A stretch of 64,000 nt of DNA. Source: Skeletonema tropicum. Taxonomy: Eukaryota; Bacillariophyta; Thalassiosirophyceae; Thalassiosirales; Thalassiosiraceae. Positions within the stretch are counted from its first letter, which is position 1; every line of letters begins with the position of its first letter. This document shows positions 1-9,364 of the stretch, in pieces. The translations under genes were made by a program, and so were the position numbers. The DNA is taken from NCBI GenBank assembly GCA_037178625.1, contig CM074145.1:310001-374000 (forward strand), given 5' to 3'. The notes under the pieces were generated by a model. It was not told the origin of the DNA and ran no database searches. It was given only the letters and a program-made list of their open reading frames with translations.

Positions 1-739
1 CCGTGTATGCCCTACGAAAATCACCCTTTTCACCTAATAGCTTGGCCACTGCATCAATCATGTCATCTTCACTCATTTCTGCCTCCTTCGTTTCATCATC
101 ATCTTTGACATTGCGACGAAGCATATCAATGGCATTCTTGGCATCTTGATCGGAAATTTCTAGCGCCTCCGAGACTACCTTGTAATCCTCATCATCGTAC
201 AAGTCATCCTCGTCCTCATCTTCCATGTCATTCACATCAAGTGATCCCAATTTGGCCTTTCGTGTTGTTCCACCATCCTTCTCAGCCGTAGTCGCTGCAG
301 CTGTAGCTGACGAAGAAGACGAAGACGTATACTGAATATCCATCCCCAACACACGTCCCATCTGACGAGCCTTACGACTACTTCCCATTCGTGCCGATAA
401 TTTCTCTGCGTAGTCATCAGCAACGGATGATTTCTTCTTTTGCTTGTTGACTCCGACTATATCTTCATTCGTGGGTGTTGTTGGAGAGCTGTCGCTGTCG
501 GAGTTCTTTTTCTTCAATTTGCCCTCTCGTTTCAATTCGGTAATCTTTCGTCGTATTTCGTCTTCTCGAGTGTTCGATTGAGAGAGCTGTAATGCCGTAG
601 TGCTAGTGGTGATACTGGATGTCTGCCGTGTTAATGTTGCTAATGTAGTGGGCGTTGAAAAGGCATGGCAGCTGCTGCTGCTGATGCTGCTAACGAGCAA
701 GGTGGCCGCACCGAACCCGCTTATCAGATTCCTCATCAT
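1..739 (-). CDS. Putative plastid-targeted acidic protein, N-terminal part (3' end beyond window)
   Basis: An open frame runs from the ATG at 739 (minus) to the window edge, about 246 codons, with an in-frame stop (758-760) just upstream fixing the start. The N-terminus is a short hydrophobic signal peptide ending in S-S-S-C-H-A followed by F-S-T-P. That A|F junction followed by Ser/Thr-rich sequence is the cleavage context known for diatom plastid bipartite presequences (ASAFAP-type), so import into the plastid is inferred. The rest is a basic segment (about residues 55-90), a Ser/Thr/Ala linker, an acidic stretch (DEDEDD near residue 175) and a helical region with alternating acidic and Leu/Ile residues. 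I recognise no catalytic domain; function unknown. The C-terminus is missing. Confidence 0.75.
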   Translation of the reverse strand, partial: MMRNLISGFGAATLLVSSISSSSCHAFSTPTTLATLTRQTSSITTSTTALQLSQSNTREDEIRRKITELKREGKLKKKNSDSDSSPTTPTNEDIVGVNKQKKKSSVADDYAEKLSARMGSSRKARQMGRVLGMDIQYTSSSSSSATAAATTAEKDGGTTRKAKLGSLDVNDMEDEDEDDLYDDEDYKVVSEALEISDQDAKNAIDMLRRNVKDDDETKEAEMSEDDMIDAVAKLLGEKGDFRRAYT

Positions 740-1946
740 GATGATACTACACACTTTCTACAAACTTTCGAGAGGCTGCTACACAGTTATGCAGACACCA
801 TCACCCTCTTGCCTTCTCTAGCTCTTACACTTCTCTCTCTAATTCGACGACAGAACACCCGATGATGCCGACGCAGCGTTCCGGATGTCAGAATCCAAGT
901 GCATGTAGGTATCGAAGATACACACAAGTGTTTTGATAGCAGCAGCTGTGCATGTGCACTCAATCAGCTCTCAGCTCAGCGCCAGCGGCGGAAATGGGAA
1001 TTGGCGGGTTCCGATGATTACGTGGCAATGAATCATTTTAAGGACTCTCATTTTTATGTCAATCTTACATCACTTCTCGATATTGTGGAAATTTTGACCA
1101 AAAGTGTAACTCATAATTCAACTTATCGTGTAGTGAAATACTCTAAGCCCTTTCATCGTGAAATCACCATCACCGAACACACAAGCAAGATGATGATGAC
1201 ACTTCTGCGCCGACGAGAGGCAACAAACAAGTGGGAAGTGCTGGACGAATGGCATGCAACCGAACCAAAATACACGGAGAACATGTGTGATGTTGCCGCC
1301 AATATGGTACCTTTTCAAGCGCTGTCGATCTCGAATAAACACTCAACACGTGATGATGCTTTTTGACATCGCTCGACATCAACCATATAAGATACGTTGG
1401 GTAAAGCTACCGTCTCTTCTCGCAGTATATTTACTCATATAATCGTTCATACTGATCTGCTACGTCACAGGATGGGTGTTTGTGGTCGTTGGTGGCTGCG
1501 TCGTTCGCGTATGCAAGTTGCTTTGTCGCCAATGAAAGAGGGCACATCTCCGTCCAAAATCTGTCCACACACAACAATCAGCATGTACTATGAAAAACAT
1601 CGGCAATGACACATAGAGAAAGCTCTATTTGAGCCGGCTTGAGGCTCTGTGTCAGCAGAGAAGGTTGTGTAGTGTAATATGAATGTATATATTGCAAGCA
1701 TTTTTGATGCACAAGTTTACAAAAGAAGGTGCAAGCAGATGAGGAATTAGTTGGCCATGAAAGCCTCAATCCTGAACCAGAGAGTGCAAGCAGGTGTAGG
1801 AAGAGTAGAAATAGTTAATGCATTAGATTATTATTGTTGTTATGGCAGTACTTGCTCATTCGTCTCACTTATGTACTAGAGGCCGTGAGAACGGCGGCAT
1901 GCAGGATCTTCTAGCGTATTCGATCTGCGTAGGAACTAGTACCTTC

Positions 1947-2136
1947 GAGTTGAATATTCAACTCAAAAAATTCAACCCAAATTGCAACTCGGCACATGCA
2001 CGAAAAGCTAAAAAATGTGGGTGAAAAGGTGCTATTTGGGACCTTTTCAAAAACCTTTTCGCACAAATTCAACTCCTCTACACAAGAGCAACGTGGGATC
2101 TCAGTACACCACAGGCGTGCAACTTGAGTTGAATTT
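1947..2136. repeat. Small inverted-repeat patch with GAGTTGAAT/ATTCAACTC units
   Basis: A perfect 18-bp palindrome (gagttgaatattcaactc) sits at 1947-1964. The same half-site recurs as aaattcaactc near 2065 and as aacttgagttgaattt at 2121-2136, in opposite orientations. Between them a stem of gaaaaggt with accttttc (about 2022-2047) is also visible. The arrangement resembles a small foldback or MITE remnant of about 190 bp, but no clear target-site duplication is visible. Confidence 0.4.
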
Positions 2137-2169
2137 CCGGTTGCCCTGTTGTAGGGGACCTGCCACGAA

Positions 2170-2325
2170 CTAAAACCCCGGGGGGTCTAAAATTTTGGCT
2201 AGTCTGCTCTAGGGGGGTCTCACTTTAATTAGTAACTTCTACCAGAAACTTCGAGGGGGTATACACATTTTGGCTAGGCTGTGATTTGGAGGGGGGGTCT
2301 AAGCAGGGTAGGGGGGTTTATTTCG
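2170..2325. repeat. Degenerate G-run repeats
   Basis: Two imperfect copies of a unit containing a run of five to seven G, followed by a short spacer and attttggcta(g/a)(t/g)ctg, are followed by further G-runs (about 2178-2320). On the plus strand this gives at least five G-runs of five or more within 150 bp, which could form a G-quadruplex. No coding role is apparent. Confidence 0.4.
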
Positions 2326-2509
2326 TGGCAGCATAGGAATGCGTGAGTGCGGCTTTGGTGGCCGAGCGATTTGGTTGCGGGGTCGATTTACCGGTGATTG
2401 GTGAGGGCAGGAGAGAGGCTGGATCGAATAAGATTGATGACGATGATGATGTATCATCGTCTAGGTTGTCGGCGGGGTCGTCGAAGGATACTGATTTTTC
2501 GGATGTCAT
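2318..2509 (-). CDS. Possible small protein or first exon (63 codons)
   Basis: This short ATG-started minus-strand frame encodes a Ser/Asp/Pro-rich peptide beginning MTSEKSVSFDD and ending SYAATK. Its composition resembles the disordered termini of other predicted proteins in this window, but there is no domain, and I cannot place a splice site joining it to more coding sequence. It may be a gene fragment or chance. Confidence 0.2.
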   Translation of the reverse strand: MTSEKSVSFDDPADNLDDDTSSSSSILFDPASLLPSPITGKSTPQPNRSATKAALTHSYAATK

Positions 2510-2975
2510 TGTTGCAATGAATATCTATTGGTTCATGTTTATTTACCAGGATCTGCTTTGGCTGGTCTGGCGTGGTCCGTCTAGTCCGTCGCCTCTAGCC
2601 TTTAGCTCACTTGTCTTCTTCTCCTTCTGTTGTCCTTCTATCTCCATATTGGCTCTTCTGGTAGCTGGAAGTAGATATCCTAAGGTTATGTCGCCTTAAC
2701 CTTAACGCCTTTTGCGTTGGAAGAAGACCCTTGCAATCCCACTAGCAATACGAGGGGGAGACGGCGGTGACATCAGCTGTAGCATCGTAGCGACCGTGAT
2801 AGACACCATCAACTGGCGGTGGTGCAACCAATTATTATAATTGGTCAGCGACGAGCGAAGAAGACGGTAAATGAAAATGTTCGTGTTGATAGAATTTTGA
2901 ATTTTTTGAATGTGTTACGTGTCACGTGTTACATGTTACGCGTTACGCTTACGTGTGTGTAACGTGTAACAACTG

Positions 2976-3968
2976 ATGTTACGACATCCAAAACATCACT
3001 GTATGTCAACGGTCAACGAAAAGCCAAGCGACGATGAAGGCGGTGGTAGCACCAAGCGATGCTGTGGAAGACAAGATGATGTGGGTGCTTTGATCTACAG
3101 AGAAGTTCAGCTGAGAAAGGCGGAGGCGGCTGCAGCTGAGGCTGAGAGGAAGAAGACAACAACTGCTGCGAACGGTCAAAGATCTTCATCTCGAAAGAGA
3201 ACGTCTGTTGCGAAACAAAGCGAGGAATCACTGACCACTAGTAAACAGCACATCGGTGCTTCGAAACGAAGGAAACGCGAGTCTTCAAATAATGAGGATG
3301 ATCAGCCCAAGAAAAAGGTAGCCAGAAAAAAGTATAGGCGCAAAAGATGCTCTGTCTATGGATGTACGAACCTGATGATGAGAGGAGGAGTGTGCTGTCG
3401 CCATGGAGGAAAGCGCAAACGTTGCAGTGTTGAAGCATGCACAAACCAAGCTCAGAATGGAGCAGTGTGCATCAGGCACGGTGCAAAGGTCAAACGATAT
3501 GGCTGTAGCAGCGAAGGCTGCACAAACAAAGCTGTCAAAGGAGGAGTGTGTAGAAGGCACGGAGCAGAGGCAAAGTTATGTAGCAGCGAAGGGTGCAAAA
3601 ACTGTGTTGTCAGAGGAGGGGTGTGCTTTCGGCATGGAGCAGAGCGCAGACTATGCAGCAAAGAAGGATGTTCGAACAATGCTAAGGAAGGAGGGGTGTG
3701 TAAAAGACATGGAGCAAAGTTCAAACTATGCAGCAGCGAAGGGTGTACGAACAAAGCTATCCAAGGAGGAGTGTGCAATAGGCATGGTGCAAAGCGCAAA
3801 CGATGTAGCATCGAGGGATGTGCAAACCATGCTGCTAAAGGAGGGGTGTGCATCAGGCACGGAGCAAAGCTCAAACGATGCAGTAACGAAGGATGCACTA
3901 GCCAGGCTCGACGAGGAGGAGTGAGCATGTCAATCTATGGAGCAGCGAAGGATGTACAAACTATGTAG
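2976..3968 (+). CDS. WRKY19-like zinc-finger repeat protein (tandem CCHC-type fingers), decayed C-terminus
   Basis: The 330-aa product has a polar N-terminus, a Lys/Arg-rich stretch around residues 95-125 (for example KKKVARKKYRRKR) that would serve as a nuclear localisation signal, and then seven tandem units of about 24-25 residues of the form C-S-x-E-G-C-x-N-x-A-x-x-G-G-V-C-x-R-H-G-A. Each unit has three Cys and one His able to bind zinc. Such arrays are common in stramenopile genomes and usually carry WRKY19-like zinc-finger annotations; a DNA- or protein-binding nuclear role is inferred. The eighth unit is degenerate (final C and RH lost, reading GGVSMSIYG), and the frame then ends at 3968. 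A ninth unit (SSEGCTNYVVRGGVC, from 3941) continues in another frame, so the original gene was longer and an indel near 3925-3940 truncated it. Start: first ATG after the non-coding repeats. Confidence 0.8.
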   Translation: MLRHPKHHCMSTVNEKPSDDEGGGSTKRCCGRQDDVGALIYREVQLRKAEAAAAEAERKKTTTAANGQRSSSRKRTSVAKQSEESLTTSKQHIGASKRRKRESSNNEDDQPKKKVARKKYRRKRCSVYGCTNLMMRGGVCCRHGGKRKRCSVEACTNQAQNGAVCIRHGAKVKRYGCSSEGCTNKAVKGGVCRRHGAEAKLCSSEGCKNCVVRGGVCFRHGAERRLCSKEGCSNNAKEGGVCKRHGAKFKLCSSEGCTNKAIQGGVCNRHGAKRKRCSIEGCANHAAKGGVCIRHGAKLKRCSNEGCTSQARRGGVSMSIYGAAKDVQTM

Positions 3969-4040
3969 TCAGAGGAGGAGTGTGCATTAAGAGTGTAAAA
4001 ACCAGGCCAAGCGTGCACCTGGGAGTGTGCTGAAGGCACG
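3941..4040 (+). pseudogene. Frameshifted ninth and tenth zinc-finger repeat remnants
   Basis: From 3941 a frame different from the upstream CDS reads SSEGCTNYVVRGGVCIK, a clear copy of the finger unit. It is followed by a badly eroded copy up to about 4040 (gtgtgctgaaggcacggggc, recalling the VCxRHGA segment). These remnants show that the array extended further before an indel. Confidence 0.6.
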
Positions 4041-4887
4041 GGGCATTGCAAAACAAACGATGAGCCTATTTCATTTGGATCAGAATTCGACATGACTACC
4101 GGCCTCCAACAAACAATTTCTTCCGATAAATGCTCAAATTCCTCACCATCAGAAACATGCTCCTCTCGCTGATGGCAAAGCTAAAGTTGCAATCGCTCTC
4201 CTGGACATGCAACATGTGAAAACTCTGTAAATCAAATGAAAGATACTATATTCAACCACAGCAGGAATTCAACGTAATGTAGTGCAGAAATGGCCGATAC
4301 TTGTTCGAGCTGTGCTTGGAGAATCAAGAGGCACTTGTGCAAATTTATCTTTTATGTGCACCCAAGCAATTTCTGCGCTGCACAAGGCAAATGAAAGAGA
4401 ATCAGTTGTGATTTGTCTGCACAGAGGGTACAACATCATCATACCAACATGAAGCGACTGTATTTTTATGGAACAATATCATGTTGCTGCGCTACATCTG
4501 GACTCTTGAGAAGTTTGACAAATGTGCACCGTTGCTGTGTCGTGTCGTGTATGTGATGTTCGATGATCAAGGTTGGATAAAGCAGCTTCAAGCTGGCTTG
4601 ATGAGGCTTCGATGTGTGCGTGCCGACGTCGGCGTTGATGACAATATCTTACATATATTACGAACGCTGGCTTGATATAATAGTAACGCTGTGATGAGAC
4701 GATGCCATGAGACGATGGCGACATATTATGATTTACAAATAATGTTATTCGCTATCACTATTACAACGCGAATGATCCACTCAATCACGACGTGTGTGAA
4801 AATGAAGACAATTTTGATCCGGCAGTCGCAACGCTAGAGCCGTGTGGCCGTCGGCTGTACAAGTCAAGTTTACGATCTCAGGGGCAG
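4041..4887. other. Gene-free interval
   Basis: Only short frames without recognisable domains are present on either strand. I see no RNA gene or mobile element. It contains the 3' flanks of the zinc-finger gene and of the minus-strand coiled-coil gene. Confidence 0.5.
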
Positions 4888-5667
4888 TCAGCGACATTTC
4901 ACTTTCTTTCCACCAATCAATGAGTTCAATGGGTTCCACCTGTTTTTGGGTTTCTTCATCGGACGAGAGTTTTCGTCTTTCTCCGGGGAGCGCTTCTTGT
5001 TTAGATTGCGTAACTCTTCATTTTCTCTTTGAAGGCGTGCAATCTCCTCCTCTTGGTCGGTGCGAGTGGCAAGAGGGGATGCAACCGAATCGCACGACTT
5101 TAAAACACTGTCAAGTGTAATAGCTTCAGGGACGGTTGTAGTATCGTCAATGTCAGACTCCTCGAATCGCCGGTACCCAGGTGGTTCCTTCTTGGCAGAT
5201 TCGATGATGAATTTCACGCCTTCTGCAATAGCTTCAAGAGAAGTTTCAACGTTCTTTCCAAGTGCTGCAACATTAGCAGCAGTCTCGTTCCCTTGATCTT
5301 GAAGTGCCGTGAGTTTAGAATCAGTCTTGTCACCTTGCTCTTTCAATTCCCGAGTCAATTCGGCTCGAGTTTGAGCATGTTCCATCGTCACATGATTGTT
5401 CACACGATTGGACATCTCTTTGACCAGCTCTTCTCGCCTCTTCTGCCGCCTTTCCTCCGCCCTGGTGGACAACGTGTGAAAGTCAAAAAAGTGAGTGAGT
5501 TGCAATGTGAGGTGAAAATGTTGAAATCATCATGCAGAACTGAAGACTCACGCTTGTCTCTTGCTTACGCTGAAGGGGTCGTTATATTTCTTTAGTAGCT
5601 CGCGCACCTCATCGGGGTGCTGAGGAGGAATCCATACCTCACCATCGCTTTCACTGTCGCTACTCAT
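4888..5667 (-). CDS. Coiled-coil protein, two exons (229 aa)
   Basis: Exon 1 is 5552-5667 (ATG at 5667; MSSDSESDGEVWIPP...) and exon 2 is 4888-5461, joined by a 90-bp GT-AG intron (gtgagt...ccaccag). The joined length is a multiple of three, 229 codons plus stop. Most of the protein is predicted helical and charged: an RRQKRREELVKEMSNRVNNH segment, a central heptad-like region (residues about 70-120) and a second coiled coil (EEEIARLQRENEELRNLNKK) before a basic Lys/Arg-rich tail. The same architecture, exon junction and the EISNRVNN motif occur in the smaller gene at 8222-8631, so the two are paralogues. Function unknown; a structural or dimerising role is inferred from the coiled coils. Its start codon is only 7 bp from that of the divergent gene at 5675. 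Confidence 0.75.
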
Positions 5668-5674
5668 TCCAAAG

Positions 5675-7633
5675 ATGATGATCCTTGCGAAATACGAGGA
5701 GTTGGAAAAGGCATTGGAACAGAATGATTTGCAGGAAGTTCGACGTTTAGCTCATGAATTCAATGAACATTGTTGTGAAATAGCTCTCGATAGTGAATTA
5801 ATATGCGACAGTATCGTAGAGGAGCTAAGTTCCTCGGATAAAAAGAGCATTCGACTTCAAAAGGGGTTAATTCAATTTTCTGAAGAAAAATATTCCGACT
5901 GGGCACACAGGAAGTCGATAAGCGATGATCCACTTACCGACAAAGAGGATGTCAAGGAAGAGACAAGTGCTACAGCCGAAGTTGTGATCAATGAGCAGAA
6001 GGTGCCAGACAGCGAGTCTCCTTCAGTCGCATTGGAGGAAGATGCAACGACGAGAGCGATGGAAGCAAGTTGTAGTGCATTGCCAGACGATGAGGACGAG
6101 AAAACGGAAAAGAGGTGGTTTAATCTTATTGGGGGTTGGGGACAAGGGACATCGTCGTCACCTGTGTTGACAGTTTTGGACCGAGTGGCGACAGAAACAG
6201 AAGATAAACAGAAGATACCTAACTTGGCGATTGAGGAGCCAGAGCCAGAGGCGGGTATCGCAACCGATGACGGCTCAGAAGGAACGGTTGGAGTGGGTGG
6301 AGCGGTTGTATCTGAAGTATCTGAAGACTTGAAAGTTGATATGGACTCATTCAAGCAACTCATCAAAGTCCTTGATAACACTGAGGTCAACACACTTGTT
6401 GCAGCACCAAATCTACCAATCCTTCACCTTGTGCAGAGCCTTGTAGGCTTATCGTTCAAGAAACACGAAGAGTTGTATCAGAATCTAAGGGACATGTTAT
6501 TTCATTTCCTCTCTTTATTGAGTCCTTTACAAAGGCTCAACGGAGTCGTTGGGGGATTTCTCAGAGCTGAAGCTACAGAAATGGAGTCTGTAGTAGATTT
6601 GAGTTCTGGCTTGGGATCAATCGTTTCTTATTGCGAAAAGAAGACGTCAGAAAGAGAAACCGAGGATAACTCGGAGGGAGTGCCGGATGAGGTATATGAA
6701 ATCAAGAAAGCAATTTATTGCGCAGTCCACGGCAACAACGATGACGAACTAAACGCGGAAGACACAAGAAGCTTCATTAACGAGAAGGTGAAGAACAGTC
6801 ACGTCAAAAGACATGTGACGATGGGACATGACACGAACAATTTGTTGATGCACGTGTTGAATTTGTATTTCGTGGTTGCCTTGCTGTCGGAACTTTCGAT
6901 TGGCGAGACGTTTCGTCATCTTTCAAAGGAATCTAGCCTCATCAAGAGTGTGAAAGACTTTGCACGACGGAGTGCCAACCCTGAGGTTGTCTTTGACTTT
7001 GATGTAGAAATGAAGGTAATTGATTTTCTCTTCACATACGTTACGCCTGCATTGGAAAGAGACGACCTTCTGGATGATGCGTGGGAGATAACTTGTTGTA
7101 TACTTTGGAACCTGAACAAGATCGTGACAGTTGGTTCCAAAGCCTGTCCCGAAGCAAGGAAGAATGACCAGAGGAAGAAAAAGTTCATTTCACACTTTAG
7201 AGCATTGGAGTGTCAAACCATTTCTGGAACGGATACCTCTGCCGCAGTGTTTTGGAGTGGTACTGACGAACTCCACAGCGCGAGAAGATTGAAGGCAATT
7301 CGCACCTTCGCCGTACATTCCCTCAGGGGACCTATCGAGAAGAGTCTCTCTATTGATTACTTCACCAAGCTCGGCTTCACGCGCTCATTCCTCTACATTT
7401 CTACATCATCGATTGGAAGAGAATGCACTTTCATCACACCTAAGTTCTTTTCTAAATGCCAAGACAGCATACCGAAGAAAACTGATAACATGATGAAAAA
7501 TCTTTCAAAGAAAGACAGCACGGGGAAGCGAACGATATTCATTGAGGACACGGAACAACGCAACAGTCTCAAGCTTTTGTTAGATGCATACGAAGAACTT
7601 ACACTAGATTCACGCGGTAATTTAGCTGTATAA
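5675..7633 (+). CDS. Unrecognised 652-aa protein
   Basis: A single uninterrupted frame starts at ATG 5675 (a second ATG follows at 5678) and ends with TAA at 7633; an in-frame stop at 5621 bounds it upstream. The N-terminal 80 residues are helical and charged. Residues 90-210 are acidic and low in complexity. The C-terminal two thirds (about 220-652) looks like a globular all-helical fold with regular Leu/Ile/Phe spacing, including an LLMHVLNLYFVVALLSEL segment. No signal peptide or known catalytic motif is seen, and I do not recognise the family. The start lies 7 bp from the oppositely directed gene at 5667, so each 5' leader must lie in the other's transcript or coding exon unless a different start is used. 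Confidence 0.7.
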   Translation: MMILAKYEELEKALEQNDLQEVRRLAHEFNEHCCEIALDSELICDSIVEELSSSDKKSIRLQKGLIQFSEEKYSDWAHRKSISDDPLTDKEDVKEETSATAEVVINEQKVPDSESPSVALEEDATTRAMEASCSALPDDEDEKTEKRWFNLIGGWGQGTSSSPVLTVLDRVATETEDKQKIPNLAIEEPEPEAGIATDDGSEGTVGVGGAVVSEVSEDLKVDMDSFKQLIKVLDNTEVNTLVAAPNLPILHLVQSLVGLSFKKHEELYQNLRDMLFHFLSLLSPLQRLNGVVGGFLRAEATEMESVVDLSSGLGSIVSYCEKKTSERETEDNSEGVPDEVYEIKKAIYCAVHGNNDDELNAEDTRSFINEKVKNSHVKRHVTMGHDTNNLLMHVLNLYFVVALLSELSIGETFRHLSKESSLIKSVKDFARRSANPEVVFDFDVEMKVIDFLFTYVTPALERDDLLDDAWEITCCILWNLNKIVTVGSKACPEARKNDQRKKKFISHFRALECQTISGTDTSAAVFWSGTDELHSARRLKAIRTFAVHSLRGPIEKSLSIDYFTKLGFTRSFLYISTSSIGRECTFITPKFFSKCQDSIPKKTDNMMKNLSKKDSTGKRTIFIEDTEQRNSLKLLLDAYEELTLDSRGNLAV

Positions 7634-8034
7634 AAATTCATTACGATATGTATTTTCTTGAGTGACATCTGCTTCAAGGCCATTCGTTCTTGCTTTAATA
7701 ATATCTGATACCTATTTCTCTTCGTCCCTCTTTCTCGTATGTTACGAGTAAACAAGCCACATATAATGTCAATGTATCAGCTGATAGCTCAATCAATTCA
7801 TAGCCAATCAATTGCGAATCGGGCTGCCTGGTGCCTTATGAACACCCCTCACATCACTTGAAGGAGCAAGTACCAGGATAGTGCAGGTTATACTCCACCT
7901 AGCCATTGTTCTACACTATCACGATTAACTTACGATACAAGCATGGACGATTGTCCACGCGGAGGAGATCGTCTGTTGAATGGCTAGCTTTCGAGCGTGT
8001 TAAAGTATTATCTTCCACCGTGTGGACCAAGATT
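7634..8034. other. Gene-free interval
   Basis: There is no open frame of note and no RNA gene. It holds the 3' flank of the 652-aa gene and the distal upstream region of the coiled-coil paralogue. Confidence 0.5.
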
Positions 8035-8159
8035 TTCCGCCAGCTTCTCTAGAGAGTTGACTTAAATAGATGATATTCCGCCAGCTTCACGCTTTCTCGT
8101 GAAAGATAACCTTCTTGACACTAGTCGGATTTTCCGCCCTCGTTGCAAGATGTTCCGCC
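8035..8159 (+). promoter_or_regulatory. Cluster of four TTCCGCC motifs upstream of the 8222 gene
   Basis: TTCCGCC occurs at 8035-8041, 8076-8082, 8132-8138 and 8153-8159, all on the plus strand and all within 190 bp upstream of the ATG at 8222. The first two copies extend to TTCCGCCAGCTTC. A clustered 7-mer of this kind is typical of a transcription-factor binding array; assigning it to this promoter is inference. Confidence 0.4.
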
Positions 8160-8221
8160 TTATTTGTCTCTTCTTCATGCGCATGATGAGGAGCTTCTAT
8201 CAATTCTTTGACTCGTTCGAA

Positions 8222-8631
8222 ATGAGTAGCGAAAGTGAAGATGATGAGTCTATTGTGAAGAGCGAGGAACTTCGTGATTATTACAATACACACACACGTC
8301 CTATGCTAGAAATGGAAAGGAAAAAGTGAGTCAGTCGTTCGTCAACTTAGTCTTTCTCAACATCAACATGATGCAAACTCACTTTACTTCAATTTGACTT
8401 ACCCCTGTGTCGGTTGATAACAGGGCGGAGATAAAAAGACAAAAGATGGCCAAGGAGATCTCCAATCGTGTGAACAATTATGCGACAAAGGAGCACGCAA
8501 GGGTAAAGGAGCATGTTCAAACTCGTCCCGATCTCGATGCAGAAATTGCACATCTCTGGAGAGAAATTGCACGTCTTAGTAGAGAAAACAATAGTCAGGC
8601 CGAGCAGCTACGTAATCTCAGCAAGAAGTGA
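8222..8631 (+). CDS. Small coiled-coil protein, two exons (103 aa); paralogue of the 4888-5667 gene
   Basis: Exon 1 is 8222-8325 (MSSESEDDESIVKSEELRDYY...) and exon 2 is 8424-8631, with a 98-bp GT-AG intron (gtgagt...aacag). The joined length of 312 nt gives 103 aa plus stop. Start, intron position, the AE-x-K/R-RQK segment after the junction and the EISNRVNN motif match the larger paralogue. The central coiled coil of that gene is missing here, leaving a shorter C-terminal one (EIARLSRENNSQAEQLRNL). Function unknown; a possible dimerisation partner of the larger protein. The upstream region carries four TTCCGCC motifs. Confidence 0.7.
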
Positions 8632-9364
8632 TTGTATTGTCAATCTGTCACCGATCGAACATTGCTAACAATTGTTTAAGTAGTGCATCGTCCCTCCCTC
8701 GATGAGGGCACACATACAGTGCTCTGTAGATTGCCACAGCGGATCGAGATTGCCTTTAACTTCACACACGCCGTGTTTGAGTGGATCTCGCGAGTGTAGC
8801 ATGGACAAGAAGTGTAGTGATGTCAATGTCAATAACATTATTGTAAACCCAACGTCGTCATTCGTATCGATATCTCTCGTATATCCAGCCGACTTGAACT
8901 AGATCTCTTGCCGACTCCGACCTCATAATCATAATCTTGTTTTGCCCTGTATCAGAACATCAACATGTTGTAAACACTGCACTTCGGTGGAAGATTGAAT
9001 AATACAGCCAGCTCAATGGTAATGGTTTTGATGTTTGGTCTACACCTCCCAAGCTAAGAATAATGATGCACATCAAAACTTCATACAACGTGGTCGACGT
9101 CGACGCAATCAAGTTTGGTTTTTGAGAACGCGCGTGAGAGTGTGTATGTGTCGCAACGCGGGGTATCCTTACCGAGAAGGGCCGACTCATCACCTTCTAT
9201 GTACCGAGAAGGGCCGTCTCCTCACATTTTGGCAAGCGGATGATTTTCTCAAGCGAATCTCCGTTTCACCGCATTCTTCTCTTCTGGAATGGGATTCTAT
9301 TCTGAGACGTTGTGCCCGATGAATCCCATTTTGCTCATAAATCAATCAACACACAAGCCAATCT
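8632..9364. other. Gene-free interval
   Basis: Nothing coding is supported. A short direct repeat (taccgagaagggccg followed by a/t and ctc) occurs near 9170 and 9203. Confidence 0.45.

Larger units (their letters stand above)
740..2975. other. Gene-poor interval with small repeats
   Basis: No convincing gene is seen in this 2.2 kb stretch. The longest open frame (about 899-1366, plus) opens with GTG, has biased composition and no recognisable domain. A GAGTTGAAT-rich palindromic patch (1947-2136) and a G-run repeat patch (2170-2325) are listed separately. CACGTG/TTACGTG-like and TTACG-rich sequence occurs at 2915-2970, immediately upstream of the zinc-finger gene, and may belong to its promoter; that is only inference. 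Confidence 0.5.

Noticed and set aside
899..1366. Open frame of 155 codons on plus strand
   Set aside because: It opens with GTG, the next ATG is far inside, the composition is mixed and no domain is visible; both strands here carry similar short frames.
3403..3928. Long frames on both strands over the zinc-finger array
   Set aside because: They are by-products of the repeat in other frames of 2976-3968 and contain no sensible motif.
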